The notes beneath the pieces are model-generated. The model did no database searches and was not told the origin of the DNA. It worked only from the letters and a program-made list of their open reading frames with translations. The position numbers and the translations under genes are program-made. Positions 6,928 to 16,241 of a DNA stretch of 35,185 nt are shown one piece after another. This DNA comes from JBBQVO01 sp038211505 (GTDB taxonomy: Bacteria > Chloroflexota > Dehalococcoidia > DSTF01 > JACRBR01): the NCBI GenBank assembly GCA_038211505.1, contig JBBQVO010000010.1:1-35185 (forward strand), read 5' to 3'. Position 1 is the stretch's first letter. Every line of letters begins with the position of its first letter.

Positions 6928-8505
6928 CTAGTTCACGCGGCGCGTCGCGCCCTTCCAGTACTGCTCGCGGATCTTGAACTTCTGGAGCTTGCCGGTGACT
7001 GTCCGCGGCAGCGAATCGACGAAGTCGATCGACGTCGGGCACTTGAAGTGCGCGAGATGCTCGCGCGTGAAGGCGATCACTTCGTCTTCGGAGGGCGATG
7101 CGCCATCGCGCAGCACGATCAGCGCTTTCGGCGTCTCGCCCCACTTCTCGCTCGGCACGCCGATGACGGCGCATTCGAGCACGGCGGGATGCTTGTAGAG
7201 CGCATCCTCGATTTCGGGCGAGGAGATGTTCTCGCCGCCGGAGATGATCACGTCCTTCTTGCGATCCACGATGTGGATCGATCCCGTCTCGTCCCAGACC
7301 GCCAGATCGCCGGAGTGAAAGTAGCCGCCGTGGATCGCCGCATCCGTTTCCTCCGGCTGCAGCCAGTATCCCTTGAGCACGACGTTCGATCGCGCGCACA
7401 CTTCGCCGATCGTCGTATTGTCCTTCGGCACAGGCTTGCCGCTGTCGTCGAGCACCTGGACATCGGTCCCGATCACCTCGACGCCGGCGCGGGCGCGGCG
7501 CGGAAAGTCGTCCTGCGCGCTGTTGTAGTCGGGCGTCGAGACGGTGAGGATCGGCGCCGTCTCCGTCAGTCCGTAGATCTGGATGAAATCCCACCCCAGT
7601 TCCCGCTCGAGCTTCTCGATGAACGCGGCAGGCGGCGGCGCGCCGGCGACTACGAATCGCGGCTTCGTCGTGATCGTGTGCTTCTGCCTGTCCGGATAGT
7701 TGAGGATCGTGCTCAGCACCGTCGGCGCCATGCACGCGAACGTCACACCCTCGTCTTCGATCAACCGGAAGATCGCCTCACCGGCGACCGCGCGCAGCAC
7801 GACGTGCGTCGCGCCCATCGCGGTGAGCGCGAACGGGCCGCCCCAGCCGTTGGCATGGAACATCGGCAGCGTCCATAGTTCGACGTCCTCGTGGCGTATG
7901 CCGAAGTGCGCGATGAAGTTGTACGCATTGATGTAGCTGTTGCGGTGCGTGAGCATCACGCCCTTCGGCCGCGCTGTTGTACCCGATGTGTAGTTGATCG
8001 ATGTGACGTCGTTCTCATCCTGCTCGACGAACGGCGTCGCTGTCGCCGGATGCTTCGCGATGAGCGCCTCCCAGTCCGTCCAACCGTCCGGCGCAACACC
8101 ATCGTCCTGCGCAACGATCCAGTGCTCGACGGTCTTCAGCGCCGGCCGAATCTGATCGATGACGGGCACGTACTCGTAGTCGACGAGCACCGCCTTCACG
8201 CCGGCGTGGTTGATGATGTATTCGTGATCCGCCGCAGTCAGTCGGTAGTTCAGCGGCACGAGGATCGCGCCGATCTGCGTCACGCCGTAGTAGCTCTCGA
8301 GGAAAAAATGCGAGTTCGGGCTGAGGATGCACACGCGGTCGCCCTTCTCGATGCCGAGCGCGGTAAGCGCGTGCGCAAGCTGGTTGACGCGCTCCTGAAA
8401 GGCGGCGTACGTGAAGCGCCGCTCGCCGTCGACGACGGCGGTCTTGTCGGCGTAGAGCTTCGCCGCACGGCGCAAGAAGTTGTTCAAAAGCAGCGGCACT
8501 TCCAC
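6928..8505 (-). CDS. Acyl-CoA synthetase (AMP-forming, ANL superfamily)
   Basis: A 525-residue fatty- or carboxylic-acid CoA ligase that activates an acid via an acyl-adenylate. ANL core motifs are in order: the P-loop-like YTSGTTARPKGV, the MFHANGWGGP segment, A5 YGLTETAP, A7 HSGDLAVWD, A8 IVDRKKDVIISGGENISS and the C-terminal A10 lysine in PRTVTGKLQK. The overall pattern resembles medium/long-chain FadD-type or DmdB-like enzymes. Translation starts at a GTG (8505) with a strong GGAGGA four bases upstream. It is divergent from methylmalonyl-CoA mutase, and together with the nearby MaoC hydratase and the acyl-CoA dehydrogenase at 29841 it suggests fatty-acid or branched-chain acyl degradation. 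Exact chain-length preference cannot be read. Confidence 0.92.
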   Translation of the reverse strand: MEVPLLLNNFLRRAAKLYADKTAVVDGERRFTYAAFQERVNQLAHALTALGIEKGDRVCILSPNSHFFLESYYGVTQIGAILVPLNYRLTAADHEYIINHAGVKAVLVDYEYVPVIDQIRPALKTVEHWIVAQDDGVAPDGWTDWEALIAKHPATATPFVEQDENDVTSINYTSGTTARPKGVMLTHRNSYINAYNFIAHFGIRHEDVELWTLPMFHANGWGGPFALTAMGATHVVLRAVAGEAIFRLIEDEGVTFACMAPTVLSTILNYPDRQKHTITTKPRFVVAGAPPPAAFIEKLERELGWDFIQIYGLTETAPILTVSTPDYNSAQDDFPRRARAGVEVIGTDVQVLDDSGKPVPKDNTTIGEVCARSNVVLKGYWLQPEETDAAIHGGYFHSGDLAVWDETGSIHIVDRKKDVIISGGENISSPEIEDALYKHPAVLECAVIGVPSEKWGETPKALIVLRDGASPSEDEVIAFTREHLAHFKCPTSIDFVDSLPRTVTGKLQKFKIREQYWKGATRRVN

Positions 8506-8629
8506 AAGATCCTCCGATACTAATCGTGATACCGCGCGGATTCTACGACAAAACGTCGCTGTGACGCATGTTGACGACTCGCTGCAGTATCTCTTGACTG
8601 CGGGTTACCGCGTCCGCGCCGACCGGACT

Positions 8630-8635
8630 ACACTT
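8630..8635 (+). promoter_or_regulatory. Candidate leaderless -10 box for methylmalonyl-CoA mutase
   Basis: TACACT ends five bases before the ATG at 8641, with no Shine-Dalgarno sequence. This is the TANNNT arrangement of leaderless promoters. A TTGACT at 8595-8600 is too far upstream to be its -35 box. Confidence 0.45.
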
Positions 8636-8640
8636 CACGC

Positions 8641-10260
<1,620 letters not shown>

Positions 10261-10275
10261 TGATGTCGCGTACTA

Positions 10276-10303
10276 GGTGCACGGCCGAGGGCGGCCGTGC
10301 ACC
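10276..10303. other. Perfect hairpin between convergent genes
   Basis: GGTGCACGGCC (10276-10286) and its exact reverse complement (10293-10303) enclose a 6-base loop. It lies 15 bp after the mutase stop and 60 bp from the end of the convergent MaoC gene. There is no T tract on either side, so it may be an RNA 3'-end stabiliser or an atypical terminator. Confidence 0.6.
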
Positions 10304-10362
10304 ACGTGCCGTGCAGCGGCCACAGCCGCTGTAGGGGGCGCGATGCTGAGTCGCAATCGTCG

Positions 10363-10779
10363 CTACGGTCGTGGATCGAGCAGCACCGTCGCCTCGCCTT
10401 TGACGACGGCTTCGCCGTTTTGGTTCAGGCAGTCGGTGCGGACGGTGACGATGCGCTTCTCATCGTCGATCGCGGTCACCTCGGCTTCGGCGGTGATTGT
10501 GTCGCCGATATTGACGGGCAGTCGGAAGCGCATCTGCTGGCTCAGGTAGACGACGACGTTGTTGGGCGCGAGCTTCGTGCCGAGCACGGCCGAGATGAAC
10601 CCCGCCGACAGCATGCCGTGCGCGATCCGCTTCTTGAAGCGCGTCTTCGAGGCGAAGACGTCGTCAAGGTGCAGCGGCTGGTTGTCGCCGGTCACGTCGG
10701 CGAACGCGTGGATATCTGAGTCGGTCACCGTCTTCGTGAATGTCGCCTTGTCACCGATTTTCAATGTGAGATTGGTCAT
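10363..10779 (-). CDS. MaoC-like (R)-specific enoyl-CoA hydratase
   Basis: A 138-residue hot-dog-fold hydratase of the MaoC/PhaJ group, expected to hydrate trans-2-enoyl-CoA to (R)-3-hydroxyacyl-CoA. The hydratase-2 motif is seen as FADVTGDNQPLHLDDVFA, with the catalytic pair D32 and H37, followed by RIAHGMLSAGFIS typical of the family. The ATG at 10779 is chosen; another ATG lies just before it, but GGAGG would then be only one base away. The open frame extends to 11103 but there it is antisense to the TetR gene. It faces the TetR regulator across 154 bp, an arrangement that often means the regulator controls the hydratase. Confidence 0.9.
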   Translation of the reverse strand: MTNLTLKIGDKATFTKTVTDSDIHAFADVTGDNQPLHLDDVFASKTRFKKRIAHGMLSAGFISAVLGTKLAPNNVVVYLSQQMRFRLPVNIGDTITAEAEVTAIDDEKRIVTVRTDCLNQNGEAVVKGEATVLLDPRP

Positions 10780-10876
10780 CATGCCTCCGGCATGAGCGTA
10801 CCGGCCGACGCGGGACGGGGGAATGATTCGACGCTCATCGGCCAGCGATTCGGTGCATTCGCGTATGCTGTTTCGT

Positions 10877-10905
10877 TTGACGCGCGGACGAGGCTGGCGT
10901 AAGCT
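10877..10905 (+). promoter_or_regulatory. Candidate sigma-70-type promoter of the TetR gene
   Basis: TTGACG (10877-10882) and TAAGCT (10900-10905) are spaced by 17 bp, ending 28 bp before the TetR start codon. No clear palindromic operator was recognised around it. Confidence 0.5.
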
Positions 10906-10933
10906 CGAACGAGTTCCGCTCCAAAGGACAAAC

Positions 10934-11608
10934 ATGGCGGCCCCCAGCCGAGAGACCACAGTTGAAGCTCCGGCACGTACGCGCAAGCTGCGTCGCGGGC
11001 CGCTGACGCGCAAGCAGATCCTGGATGCGGCGCTGCAATTGTTCTCCGAGAAGGGCTCCGCGCGGGCGAGTGTGCGTGATATCGCGCAGGCCGCCGGCAT
11101 CACCGACGCCGCGATTTACTATCACTTCCCATCGAAACGAGAGCTGTTCGAAGCGCTGATCGAGGAGCGCGGCTTCACCGCCGCGCTCAAGAGCCTCGAG
11201 ACGGGCGAGATCCCGCGCGGCCCGGATGACAACTACGTCAGTCTCGGCGAAGCGATCACGTCCATCGCTGTCGGCGCGCTGGAACTGATGTACGCCAACC
11301 GCGGCTTCATGAAGGTGTTGCTCGTTGAAGCGATGGCCGAGGATCCTGTCGCGGCGGAGGAGTATCGCATCCTCGTCGCGCGCTGGGAGAAGGCGGTTGC
11401 GCGCATCCTCAAGGCCTACGCCGCACAGGATCTGCTGCGCACGCGCGCCGTCGATGAGCTCGCACACCAACTCGTCGTCACCGTGATCGGCGCCTTCGCC
11501 GACCACCTGATGCGCCCGAACGACGCCGACGCGACGGAGCGTGTGCCGCTCGATCTCATGTGCCATGTGACGACGGCGATGACGCACATCGTCCAGGGCA
11601 TCACCTAA
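10934..11608 (+). CDS. TetR/AcrR-family transcriptional regulator
   Basis: A 224-residue repressor-type protein. The N-terminal DNA-binding domain spans roughly residues 24-72, with TRKQILDAALQLFSEKG, then the helix-turn-helix SVRDIAQAAGITDAAIYYHFPSKRELF, which is the classic TetR signature. The rest is an alpha-helical ligand-binding and dimerisation domain with no recognisable ligand. The ATG at 10934 has AAGGA upstream and a promoter at 10877-10905. It diverges from the MaoC hydratase, so acyl-CoA or a fatty acid is a reasonable but unproven effector. The fused HPRT gene starts only 11 bp downstream and is likely co-transcribed. Confidence 0.93.
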   Translation: MAAPSRETTVEAPARTRKLRRGPLTRKQILDAALQLFSEKGSARASVRDIAQAAGITDAAIYYHFPSKRELFEALIEERGFTAALKSLETGEIPRGPDDNYVSLGEAITSIAVGALELMYANRGFMKVLLVEAMAEDPVAAEEYRILVARWEKAVARILKAYAAQDLLRTRAVDELAHQLVVTVIGAFADHLMRPNDADATERVPLDLMCHVTTAMTHIVQGIT

Positions 11609-11619
11609 CGGCGGCGCCA

Positions 11620-12564
11620 ATGAACCAGCCTCTCGACGTGCCCGCGGCAGCAACGACGATCGATGCCGCGCGCTTCGCGCATGAGAGTGAGGAGGAGTTC
11701 GCGGGCCTCCTCGACTTCTACGGCGTGCGCTGGCAGTACGAGCCGCGGACGTTTGCCCTGCGAAAGGCGGACGACGGCCGCGTCATCGAGGCCTTCGCCC
11801 CCGACTTCTACCTGCCAGATCTCGATCTCTACATCGAGCTGACGACGCTGAAGCAGGGTCTGGTGACAGATAAGCATCGCAAGATGCGACGGCTCGCCGA
11901 ACTGCATCCGGACGTCCAGATCAAGCTGCTGCACAAGCGCGACTACCTGACGCTGATCGCGAAGTACGGCATCGGCGCCGTGAACGAACATGAACAGATG
12001 GCGATCCGCGAGGTGCTGATCAGCGCGACCGAGATCGAGCGACGCGTGAACGAGCTTGGCGGCGAGATCACCCGCGACTACGCGAACAAGGACGTGCTAT
12101 TGGTCGGCGTCCTCAAGGGCGTGACCTGCTTCATGGCCGACCTGATGCGCCACATCGCGTTGCCGCTGAGCGTCGACTTCATGACGATCTCGTCGTACGA
12201 GGGCGACCGCAGCGGCGCCGTGCGTATCGTCCAGGATCTGACGGAGAACATCGCCGGGCGCGACGTGCTGATCGTCGAAGACATCGTCGACACCGGGATG
12301 ACGCTGCAGCATCTGATGCGACAGATGCTGTTGCGCGATCCGGCGACGCTCCGCGTCTGCACGCTGCTCGACAAGCGCGCGCGGCGCCTCGTCGAGACCG
12401 AGATCGCCTACGTCGGCTTCGAAATTCCCGATGAATTCGTCGTGGGCTACGGCCTCGATTACCAGCAACGCTTCCGCAACCTGCCGTTCATCGCGACGGT
12501 CGCCGACGCGTCCGCTGCATCGGTTACGATGGCTGAAGGCGAAGTCGGCCCCGAGAACGACTGA
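11620..12564 (+). CDS. hpt: Hypoxanthine phosphoribosyltransferase with N-terminal PD-(D/E)XK-like domain
   Basis: A 314-residue fusion. Residues about 130-300 are a purine phosphoribosyltransferase that salvages hypoxanthine and guanine with PRPP: LLVGVLKG (160-167), DFMTISSY (187-193) and the PRPP loop VLIVEDIVDTGMTL (216-229) are intact. Residues 20-115 form an extra domain with a conserved-looking APDFYLPDLDLYIELTTLK segment (60-78), which resembles a PD-(D/E)XK nuclease core (P61-D62 and E73), although the usual E-x-K lysine is replaced (ELT). An inactive or nucleic-acid-binding role is possible. The ATG at 11620 follows the TetR stop by 11 bp and has no obvious ribosome binding site. 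An 8-bp tandem repeat overlaps the stop codon. A separate tilS/hpt neighbourhood is not seen. Confidence 0.88.
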   Translation: MNQPLDVPAAATTIDAARFAHESEEEFAGLLDFYGVRWQYEPRTFALRKADDGRVIEAFAPDFYLPDLDLYIELTTLKQGLVTDKHRKMRRLAELHPDVQIKLLHKRDYLTLIAKYGIGAVNEHEQMAIREVLISATEIERRVNELGGEITRDYANKDVLLVGVLKGVTCFMADLMRHIALPLSVDFMTISSYEGDRSGAVRIVQDLTENIAGRDVLIVEDIVDTGMTLQHLMRQMLLRDPATLRVCTLLDKRARRLVETEIAYVGFEIPDEFVVGYGLDYQQRFRNLPFIATVADASAASVTMAEGEVGPEND

Positions 12565-12594
12565 ACGACTGAACGACTGAACGACTGAACGACC
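12555..12594. repeat. Five-copy 8-bp tandem repeat over the hpt stop codon
   Basis: Four exact copies of GAACGACT and a fifth with the last base changed (GAACGACC). The first copy contains the hpt stop TGA at 12562-12564. Because the unit is 8 bp, changes in copy number downstream of the stop would not alter the protein. Confidence 0.9.
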
Positions 12595-12630
12595 GGCGTG
12601 TTGTCGCCTGATTCGCCGATGTGAGGAACC

Positions 12631-12999
12631 ATGCCAGAAGCGCAAGAACGACCATCATCTCGCCGCCCACGTTCACCGGGGCTCCCGGGGCTGCGCGATC
12701 TGTTTGACGTCAGCGATGAGATGATCACGTTCGTCGAGAAGTATCAGAAAGTGTGGGAGGCGGAATCGAAGGCCACGCTCGCGCTGGGCGAATTTCTCGG
12801 CGGCCGCGCCGAATCGATGCGCTACCAGGTCGAGATGATGCGGATGGGCAGCGACGCTTTCCGCCGCTACAGCCGCTGGTCGGAGGCGCTGCTCAGCCTG
12901 CGCCCCGACACGCTGATCCAGTCGTTCATGCGCCCGCCCCAATCGCCGCCCCGGCCACGCCCGGGCCCGGAAGACGGGAAGAACGACGCGAGCGCGTGA
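12631..12999 (+). CDS. Small helical protein of unknown function
   Basis: A 122-residue protein I do not recognise. It has a Pro/Arg-rich N-terminus, a central region predicted to be mostly helical (about residues 25-90: DEMITFVEKYQKVWEAESKA and following), and a Pro/Arg-rich tail (PPQSPPRPRPGP). There is no signal peptide or membrane segment. The ATG at 12631 has GAGGAA five to six bases upstream. Its stop codon overlaps the start of the PAQR gene by one base (TGATG), so the two are translationally coupled. A phasin-like or scaffolding role can be imagined from the helical character but is not supported by any motif. Confidence 0.7.
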   Translation: MPEAQERPSSRRPRSPGLPGLRDLFDVSDEMITFVEKYQKVWEAESKATLALGEFLGGRAESMRYQVEMMRMGSDAFRRYSRWSEALLSLRPDTLIQSFMRPPQSPPRPRPGPEDGKNDASA

Positions 13000-13679
13000 T
13001 GTCGCGATCGGGCGTTCGGGATGCGTATGGCGCCGGCCACGCTGACAAGCGTAGGCCAGCGCTTCGCGGCGTGCTGCACGGTGTCGCTGCGTTGCTCGCA
13101 CCGATCGGACTGGTGGCGCTGCTGCTGATCGCCGATTCGCCGCGCCGCTACGTCGGCGCCGCGATCTTCGCGACGAGTCTGCTGCTACTCTACGGGACGA
13201 GCGCGAGCTACCACCTGGCGCACTGGCCCGATCGCATGGATCGTGTGATCAACCGACTCGACCACTCGATGATCTTCGTGTTGATCGCCGGCACCTACAC
13301 GCCGTTCTGCCTGATCGTGCTCGATGATCCGTGGGGCATCCCGATGCTGGCCGTCGTCTGGACGCTGGCCGCGGCGGGCGTGCTCGTCGCCGTCCTGCGG
13401 CCGCGCGCGCCGCGGTGGTTCGGCGTCGGCCTGTATCTCGGACTCGGCTGGGTGGGCATCGTCGCCGCGGCGCCCATACTTACGGCGCTCAGCGTCCCCG
13501 CGCTCGCGCTGCTGATGGCCGGCGGCGCGATGTACTCGGTCGGCGCGGTCGTCTACGCGATGCGCCGCCCTGATCCATTCCCGCGGATCTTTGGGTTTCA
13601 CGAGATCTTCCACACGTTCGTGATCGCCGGCAGCGCACTGCACTTCATCGTCATCGCCGCCTTCGTACTCCCCTCATAG
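12999..13679 (+). CDS. PAQR-family membrane protein (hemolysin III / TrhA type)
   Basis: A 226-residue integral membrane protein with seven predicted membrane helices. The PAQR metal-site motifs are present: YGTSASYHLAHW (S-x3-H type), DHSMIFVLIAGTYTPF with the conserved Asp, and the C-terminal HEIFHTFVIAGSALHF with two further His. Bacterial members (TrhA) keep membrane lipid fluidity and energetics in balance; the hemolysin name is historical. The start at 12999 overlaps the stop of the preceding small gene. No terminator is visible directly after it; a promoter-like element for the next gene begins 14 bp downstream. Confidence 0.92.
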   Translation: MSRSGVRDAYGAGHADKRRPALRGVLHGVAALLAPIGLVALLLIADSPRRYVGAAIFATSLLLLYGTSASYHLAHWPDRMDRVINRLDHSMIFVLIAGTYTPFCLIVLDDPWGIPMLAVVWTLAAAGVLVAVLRPRAPRWFGVGLYLGLGWVGIVAAAPILTALSVPALALLMAGGAMYSVGAVVYAMRRPDPFPRIFGFHEIFHTFVIAGSALHFIVIAAFVLPS

Positions 13680-13692
13680 CGTTTCTCCCGGC

Positions 13693-13720
13693 TTGACAGG
13701 CGTCGGCATCGGATTGCAAT
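13693..13720 (+). promoter_or_regulatory. Candidate promoter with ATTGCAAT palindrome
   Basis: TTGACA (13693-13698), 16 bp, then TGCAAT (13715-13720), which is part of the perfect 8-bp palindrome ATTGCAAT (13713-13720). It lies 90 bp upstream of the two-helix membrane protein. The same octamer occurs at 16154-16161 before the orphan receiver gene. Confidence 0.45.
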
Positions 13721-13802
13721 AGCTCCGCCGTGCACGTTCCTGCTCCGCAACGTTCCGTTGGCGATGATGCCTGCGATACAGCTAACGGAAGGAGAGAGTT
13801 CC

Positions 13803-14129
13803 ATGCTACGCGGACTTATTTCAACCATCTTTGCCTTGGCCTGGGCCGCTGTGCTCGTACTTGTAGGCGGGCGATTTCTTGCTCTGCTGGTCGATGCGAA
13901 TCGCGAGAGCGAGATCGTGCAGCGCCTCCTGCGCCACAGCGACTTCTGGGTGAAGCCGTTCTTCGGGATGTTCAATCTGGCGAACAAGGGCGTAGACACC
14001 GGTGGCGTCTTCGAACCGGCGTCGCTGATTGCGTTCATCGTCTATTTCGTCGTCGGCGCGATCATTCTCTCGCTGATCTCGATGCCGTTCACGATGATCT
14101 CGCATCGCCGGCGCACCTACGAAGCGTAG
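13803..14129 (+). CDS. Small two-helix membrane protein, unknown function
   Basis: A 108-residue protein with two predicted membrane spans, roughly LISTIFALAWAAVLVLVGGRFLALLV near the N-terminus and ASLIAFIVYFVVGAIILSLI near the C-terminus, joined by a charged segment with amphipathic character. The ATG at 13803 is chosen for the GGAGAGAG sequence just upstream; an earlier in-frame start at 13758 is possible but less well placed. No family was recognised. It is followed 55 bp later by a small zinc-ribbon gene and then a terminator, so the two form a short operon under the promoter at 13693. Confidence 0.7.
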   Translation: MLRGLISTIFALAWAAVLVLVGGRFLALLVDANRESEIVQRLLRHSDFWVKPFFGMFNLANKGVDTGGVFEPASLIAFIVYFVVGAIILSLISMPFTMISHRRRTYEA

Positions 14130-14184
14130 GACGGAGCGCGTTCCGCTATCGCTCGCAGCCACGGTCGGAAAAGGAACAACGACG

Positions 14185-14400
14185 ATGCCACAACAATTGG
14201 TCAGCAATCGACGCAACGTCAAAGCACGTATGGGGCCGACGCAAGCGGCCGACATCGAGTACTTCTGCCGCACGTGTAAGGGCCACTACTCGCGCATCGT
14301 GCCCGTGGACAGCTTCTGGAACACGTATTGCCGCTGCGGTTCGCAGGATCTGCTTATCTACAACATCGCGAGCGAAGCTTCGGCGCCGTTGCGGCGGTAA
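14185..14400 (+). CDS. Small zinc-ribbon protein
   Basis: A 71-residue protein with one zinc-ribbon-like set of cysteines: C-x2-C in YFCRTCKGHYSR and a second knuckle CRCG after a 19-residue spacer. The N-terminus is polar and basic. The ATG at 14185 has AAGGA about nine bases upstream. It is the last gene before a strong intrinsic terminator at 14455. Function is unknown; such short ribbons may bind nucleic acid or a partner protein. Confidence 0.75.
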   Translation: MPQQLVSNRRNVKARMGPTQAADIEYFCRTCKGHYSRIVPVDSFWNTYCRCGSQDLLIYNIASEASAPLRR

Positions 14401-14454
14401 GCGGATCGGTCAGGCTTCCGACGTCGGCGTCGGACGCCTGAGCGAGATACGGAG

Positions 14455-14486
14455 ATGGGCGCCCGATGGGCGCCCATTTTCTTTTT
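14455..14486 (+). terminator. Rho-independent terminator after the zinc-ribbon gene
   Basis: ATGGGCGCCC (14455-14464), 3-base loop, GGGCGCCCAT (14468-14477), then TTTCTTTTT. This is a 10-bp GC-rich stem and T tract on the plus strand. The opposite side lacks a T tract, so it serves the plus strand only. Confidence 0.85.
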
Positions 14487-14517
14487 ACTCGCGCCGACGC
14501 TCGCAGGCTGGCCAGCG

Positions 14518-15270
14518 CTATGCGTCGGATGCGTCGACTTCCGGACTCGAGCTGTCGTCGCTGGGAGACTCCGGCGCATCGTCGGGGACGGCGAGCATGT
14601 AGCCGATGCCCTGGAATGTCTTCAGCAGCTTCGGCTTCGAGGGGTCGTCCTCGAGCTTGCGGCGGAGGCGGGACACCCAGACACGCAGATACTGCAGGTC
14701 GTCGCGGTACTCCGGGCCCCAGACTTTGCTGAGGAGTTCGGCGTTGAGCATGATCTTGCCGACGTTTGCGGCGAGGTGCTGCAGCAGCATCCACTCCGTG
14801 CGCGTCAGCGTCACGACCTGGCCGTCTTTCTTGACGAGCCGGCGGTTGAGATCGACCTCGACGCGGCCGATGTGGACGACGTTCTCTGTGCTCGATGAAC
14901 CCACAGCTCGCCGCAGAACGGCGCGCACGCGCGCGCTCAACTCGTCGGGGCTGAACGGCTTGGCCAGGTAGTCATCGGCGCCCAATTCGAGGCCGCGAAC
15001 CTTGTCGCTCTCGCTGCCCTTAGCAGTCAGCAGGATGACCGGGATGGTGCTGCGCTCGCGCAGGCGCCGCATGACCTCGAGGCCCGTCATTTCTGGCATC
15101 ACGATGTCGAGCAGGGCGATGTCCGGACGCTGTTCTTCGGCCGTGCGCAGAGCCTCTTCGCCGCTGCCCGCGGTAACGACGCGAAAGCCCTGCGTCGAGA
15201 GCTCGAGCTTGATCAGGCGCAGGATGCCGGCTTCGTCGTCGACGGCCATGACCAGAGGTTCAGTGCTCAT
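14518..15270 (-). CDS. OmpR/KdpE-type response regulator
   Basis: A 250-residue two-component response regulator. The receiver domain (1-120) shows the acidic pair in AVDDEAG, phospho-acceptor D55 in ALLDIVMPEM, T82 in LLTAKG and K104 in YLAKPF. The C-terminal winged-helix DNA-binding domain (about 130-228) has the LTRTEWMLLQHLAAN, WGPEYRDDLQYLRVWVSRLRRKLED and GIGYML signatures. A short acidic Ser/Asp-rich tail follows. No histidine kinase is encoded beside it, so the cognate kinase is elsewhere or it answers to several. The ATG at 15270 is preceded by AAGGGG at about nine bases. It is divergent from the SRPBCC-receiver-SRPBCC genes and a candidate regulator of them. Confidence 0.94.
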   Translation of the reverse strand: MSTEPLVMAVDDEAGILRLIKLELSTQGFRVVTAGSGEEALRTAEEQRPDIALLDIVMPEMTGLEVMRRLRERSTIPVILLTAKGSESDKVRGLELGADDYLAKPFSPDELSARVRAVLRRAVGSSSTENVVHIGRVEVDLNRRLVKKDGQVVTLTRTEWMLLQHLAANVGKIMLNAELLSKVWGPEYRDDLQYLRVWVSRLRRKLEDDPSKPKLLKTFQGIGYMLAVPDDAPESPSDDSSSPEVDASDA

Positions 15271-15586
15271 TGCGTTCAGCCCCTTGTTTGCAATCGACGG
15301 CGCGACCCGGCCAGCGCGAAGGGATACTGCCTTCCGGCTAGCAACGTGAGCGAATGCTAACAGGTGGTTGGAACGACTGCGGCAACGCGCATCGACGTGA
15401 TGTTGCAGTTTCGTATCATCGGGCGACCGGAGTATGGCGATTCGTCACGAGCGAGATCGCGGGCGTGAGCCGCGTTGCGGGAGCTTCGCAATGCACGGCC
15501 GGCGGTCGCGTAACGCCGCCGAAATGCGCTCCCCCATACGATGCAACCTATGGTTTGAGGACGTATTTGCAACGGAGGGTGGGGCA
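15271..15586. other. Divergent intergenic region between response regulator and SRPBCC gene
   Basis: A 316-bp region with no recognisable gene. It should carry promoters for both directions. TTGCAAT occurs at 15288-15294 near the regulator, and TTTGCAAC at 15567-15574 just before the SRPBCC ribosome binding site; these resemble the octamers at 13713 and 16154. No clear -35/-10 pairs could be fixed by eye. Confidence 0.4.
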
Positions 15587-16045
15587 ATGGCCACGATAGA
15601 GAAGTCAATCGACGTCGATGTGCCCGTGCGAACGGCGTACGACCAGTGGACGCAGTTCGAGGAGTTTCCGCGCTTCATGGAGGGCATCCAGGAAGTGAAC
15701 CAGAAGGACGACAAGAACCTGCACTGGGTCGCCACCGTCGGCGGTCAGCGCAAGGAGTGGGACGCCGAGATCGTCGAGCAGATTCCCGATCAACGTGTCG
15801 CTTGGCGCAGCAAAGCAGGCGACGCGAACGCCGGAGTGGTGACGTTCCACAAGCTGGACGACGCCAAGACCCGCGTCATGCTGCAGATGGACTACGACCC
15901 CGAGGGCATCGTCGAGTCGGCTGGCAACGCTCTGGGCTTTGTGTCCCGCCGCGTCGAGGGCGACCTCGGGCGATTCAAGGAGTTCATCGAGGAGCGTGGC
16001 ACTGAGACCGGCGCCTGGCGCGGGGAAGTGAAGCAAACGAGCTAG
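15587..16045 (+). CDS. SRPBCC-family protein (polyketide cyclase/dehydrase-like), copy 1
   Basis: A 152-residue START/Bet v1-like fold protein. The N-terminus IEKSIDVDVPVRTAYDQWTQ and FEEFPRFMEGIQEV is the typical opening of the Polyketide_cyc/COG5637 group, with EWDAEIVEQIPDQRVAWRS in the middle and a long C-terminal helix GDLGRFKEFIEERG. The fold makes a deep hydrophobic cavity, so a lipid or other hydrophobic ligand is likely, but no catalytic residues are evident. The ATG at 15587 has GGAGG eight to nine bases upstream. It shares clear similarity with the protein at 16738, indicating duplication, and the two flank an orphan receiver gene. Confidence 0.9.
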   Translation: MATIEKSIDVDVPVRTAYDQWTQFEEFPRFMEGIQEVNQKDDKNLHWVATVGGQRKEWDAEIVEQIPDQRVAWRSKAGDANAGVVTFHKLDDAKTRVMLQMDYDPEGIVESAGNALGFVSRRVEGDLGRFKEFIEERGTETGAWRGEVKQTS

Positions 16046-16153
16046 TCGGATCGCCGTTCCCGCCACAGTGAACGACCGGACGGCGCGTCCGGTCTCTTCA
16101 CGTTCCGACGACAATCGAAAAATCGGGCTGGCCGTCCTGCCGAATGACATCGC

Positions 16154-16161
16154 ATTGCAAT
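16154..16161. promoter_or_regulatory. ATTGCAAT palindrome upstream of the orphan receiver
   Basis: A perfect 8-bp palindrome 88 bp before the receiver start at 16242, matching in sequence and distance the one at 13713-13720, which lies 90 bp before its gene. It could be an operator half or part of a -10 element. Confidence 0.35.
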
Positions 16162-16241
16162 CGCCGTGGCGATCCACGAAGCAGGACTGATCGTGGGCAA
16201 GGGTACGGTGGAGGTAGATGGGGCATCCGGAGGATAGTTCT

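Noticed and set aside
14518..15270. A full two-component system with kinase
   Set aside because: No histidine kinase domain is encoded on either side; only response regulators were found.
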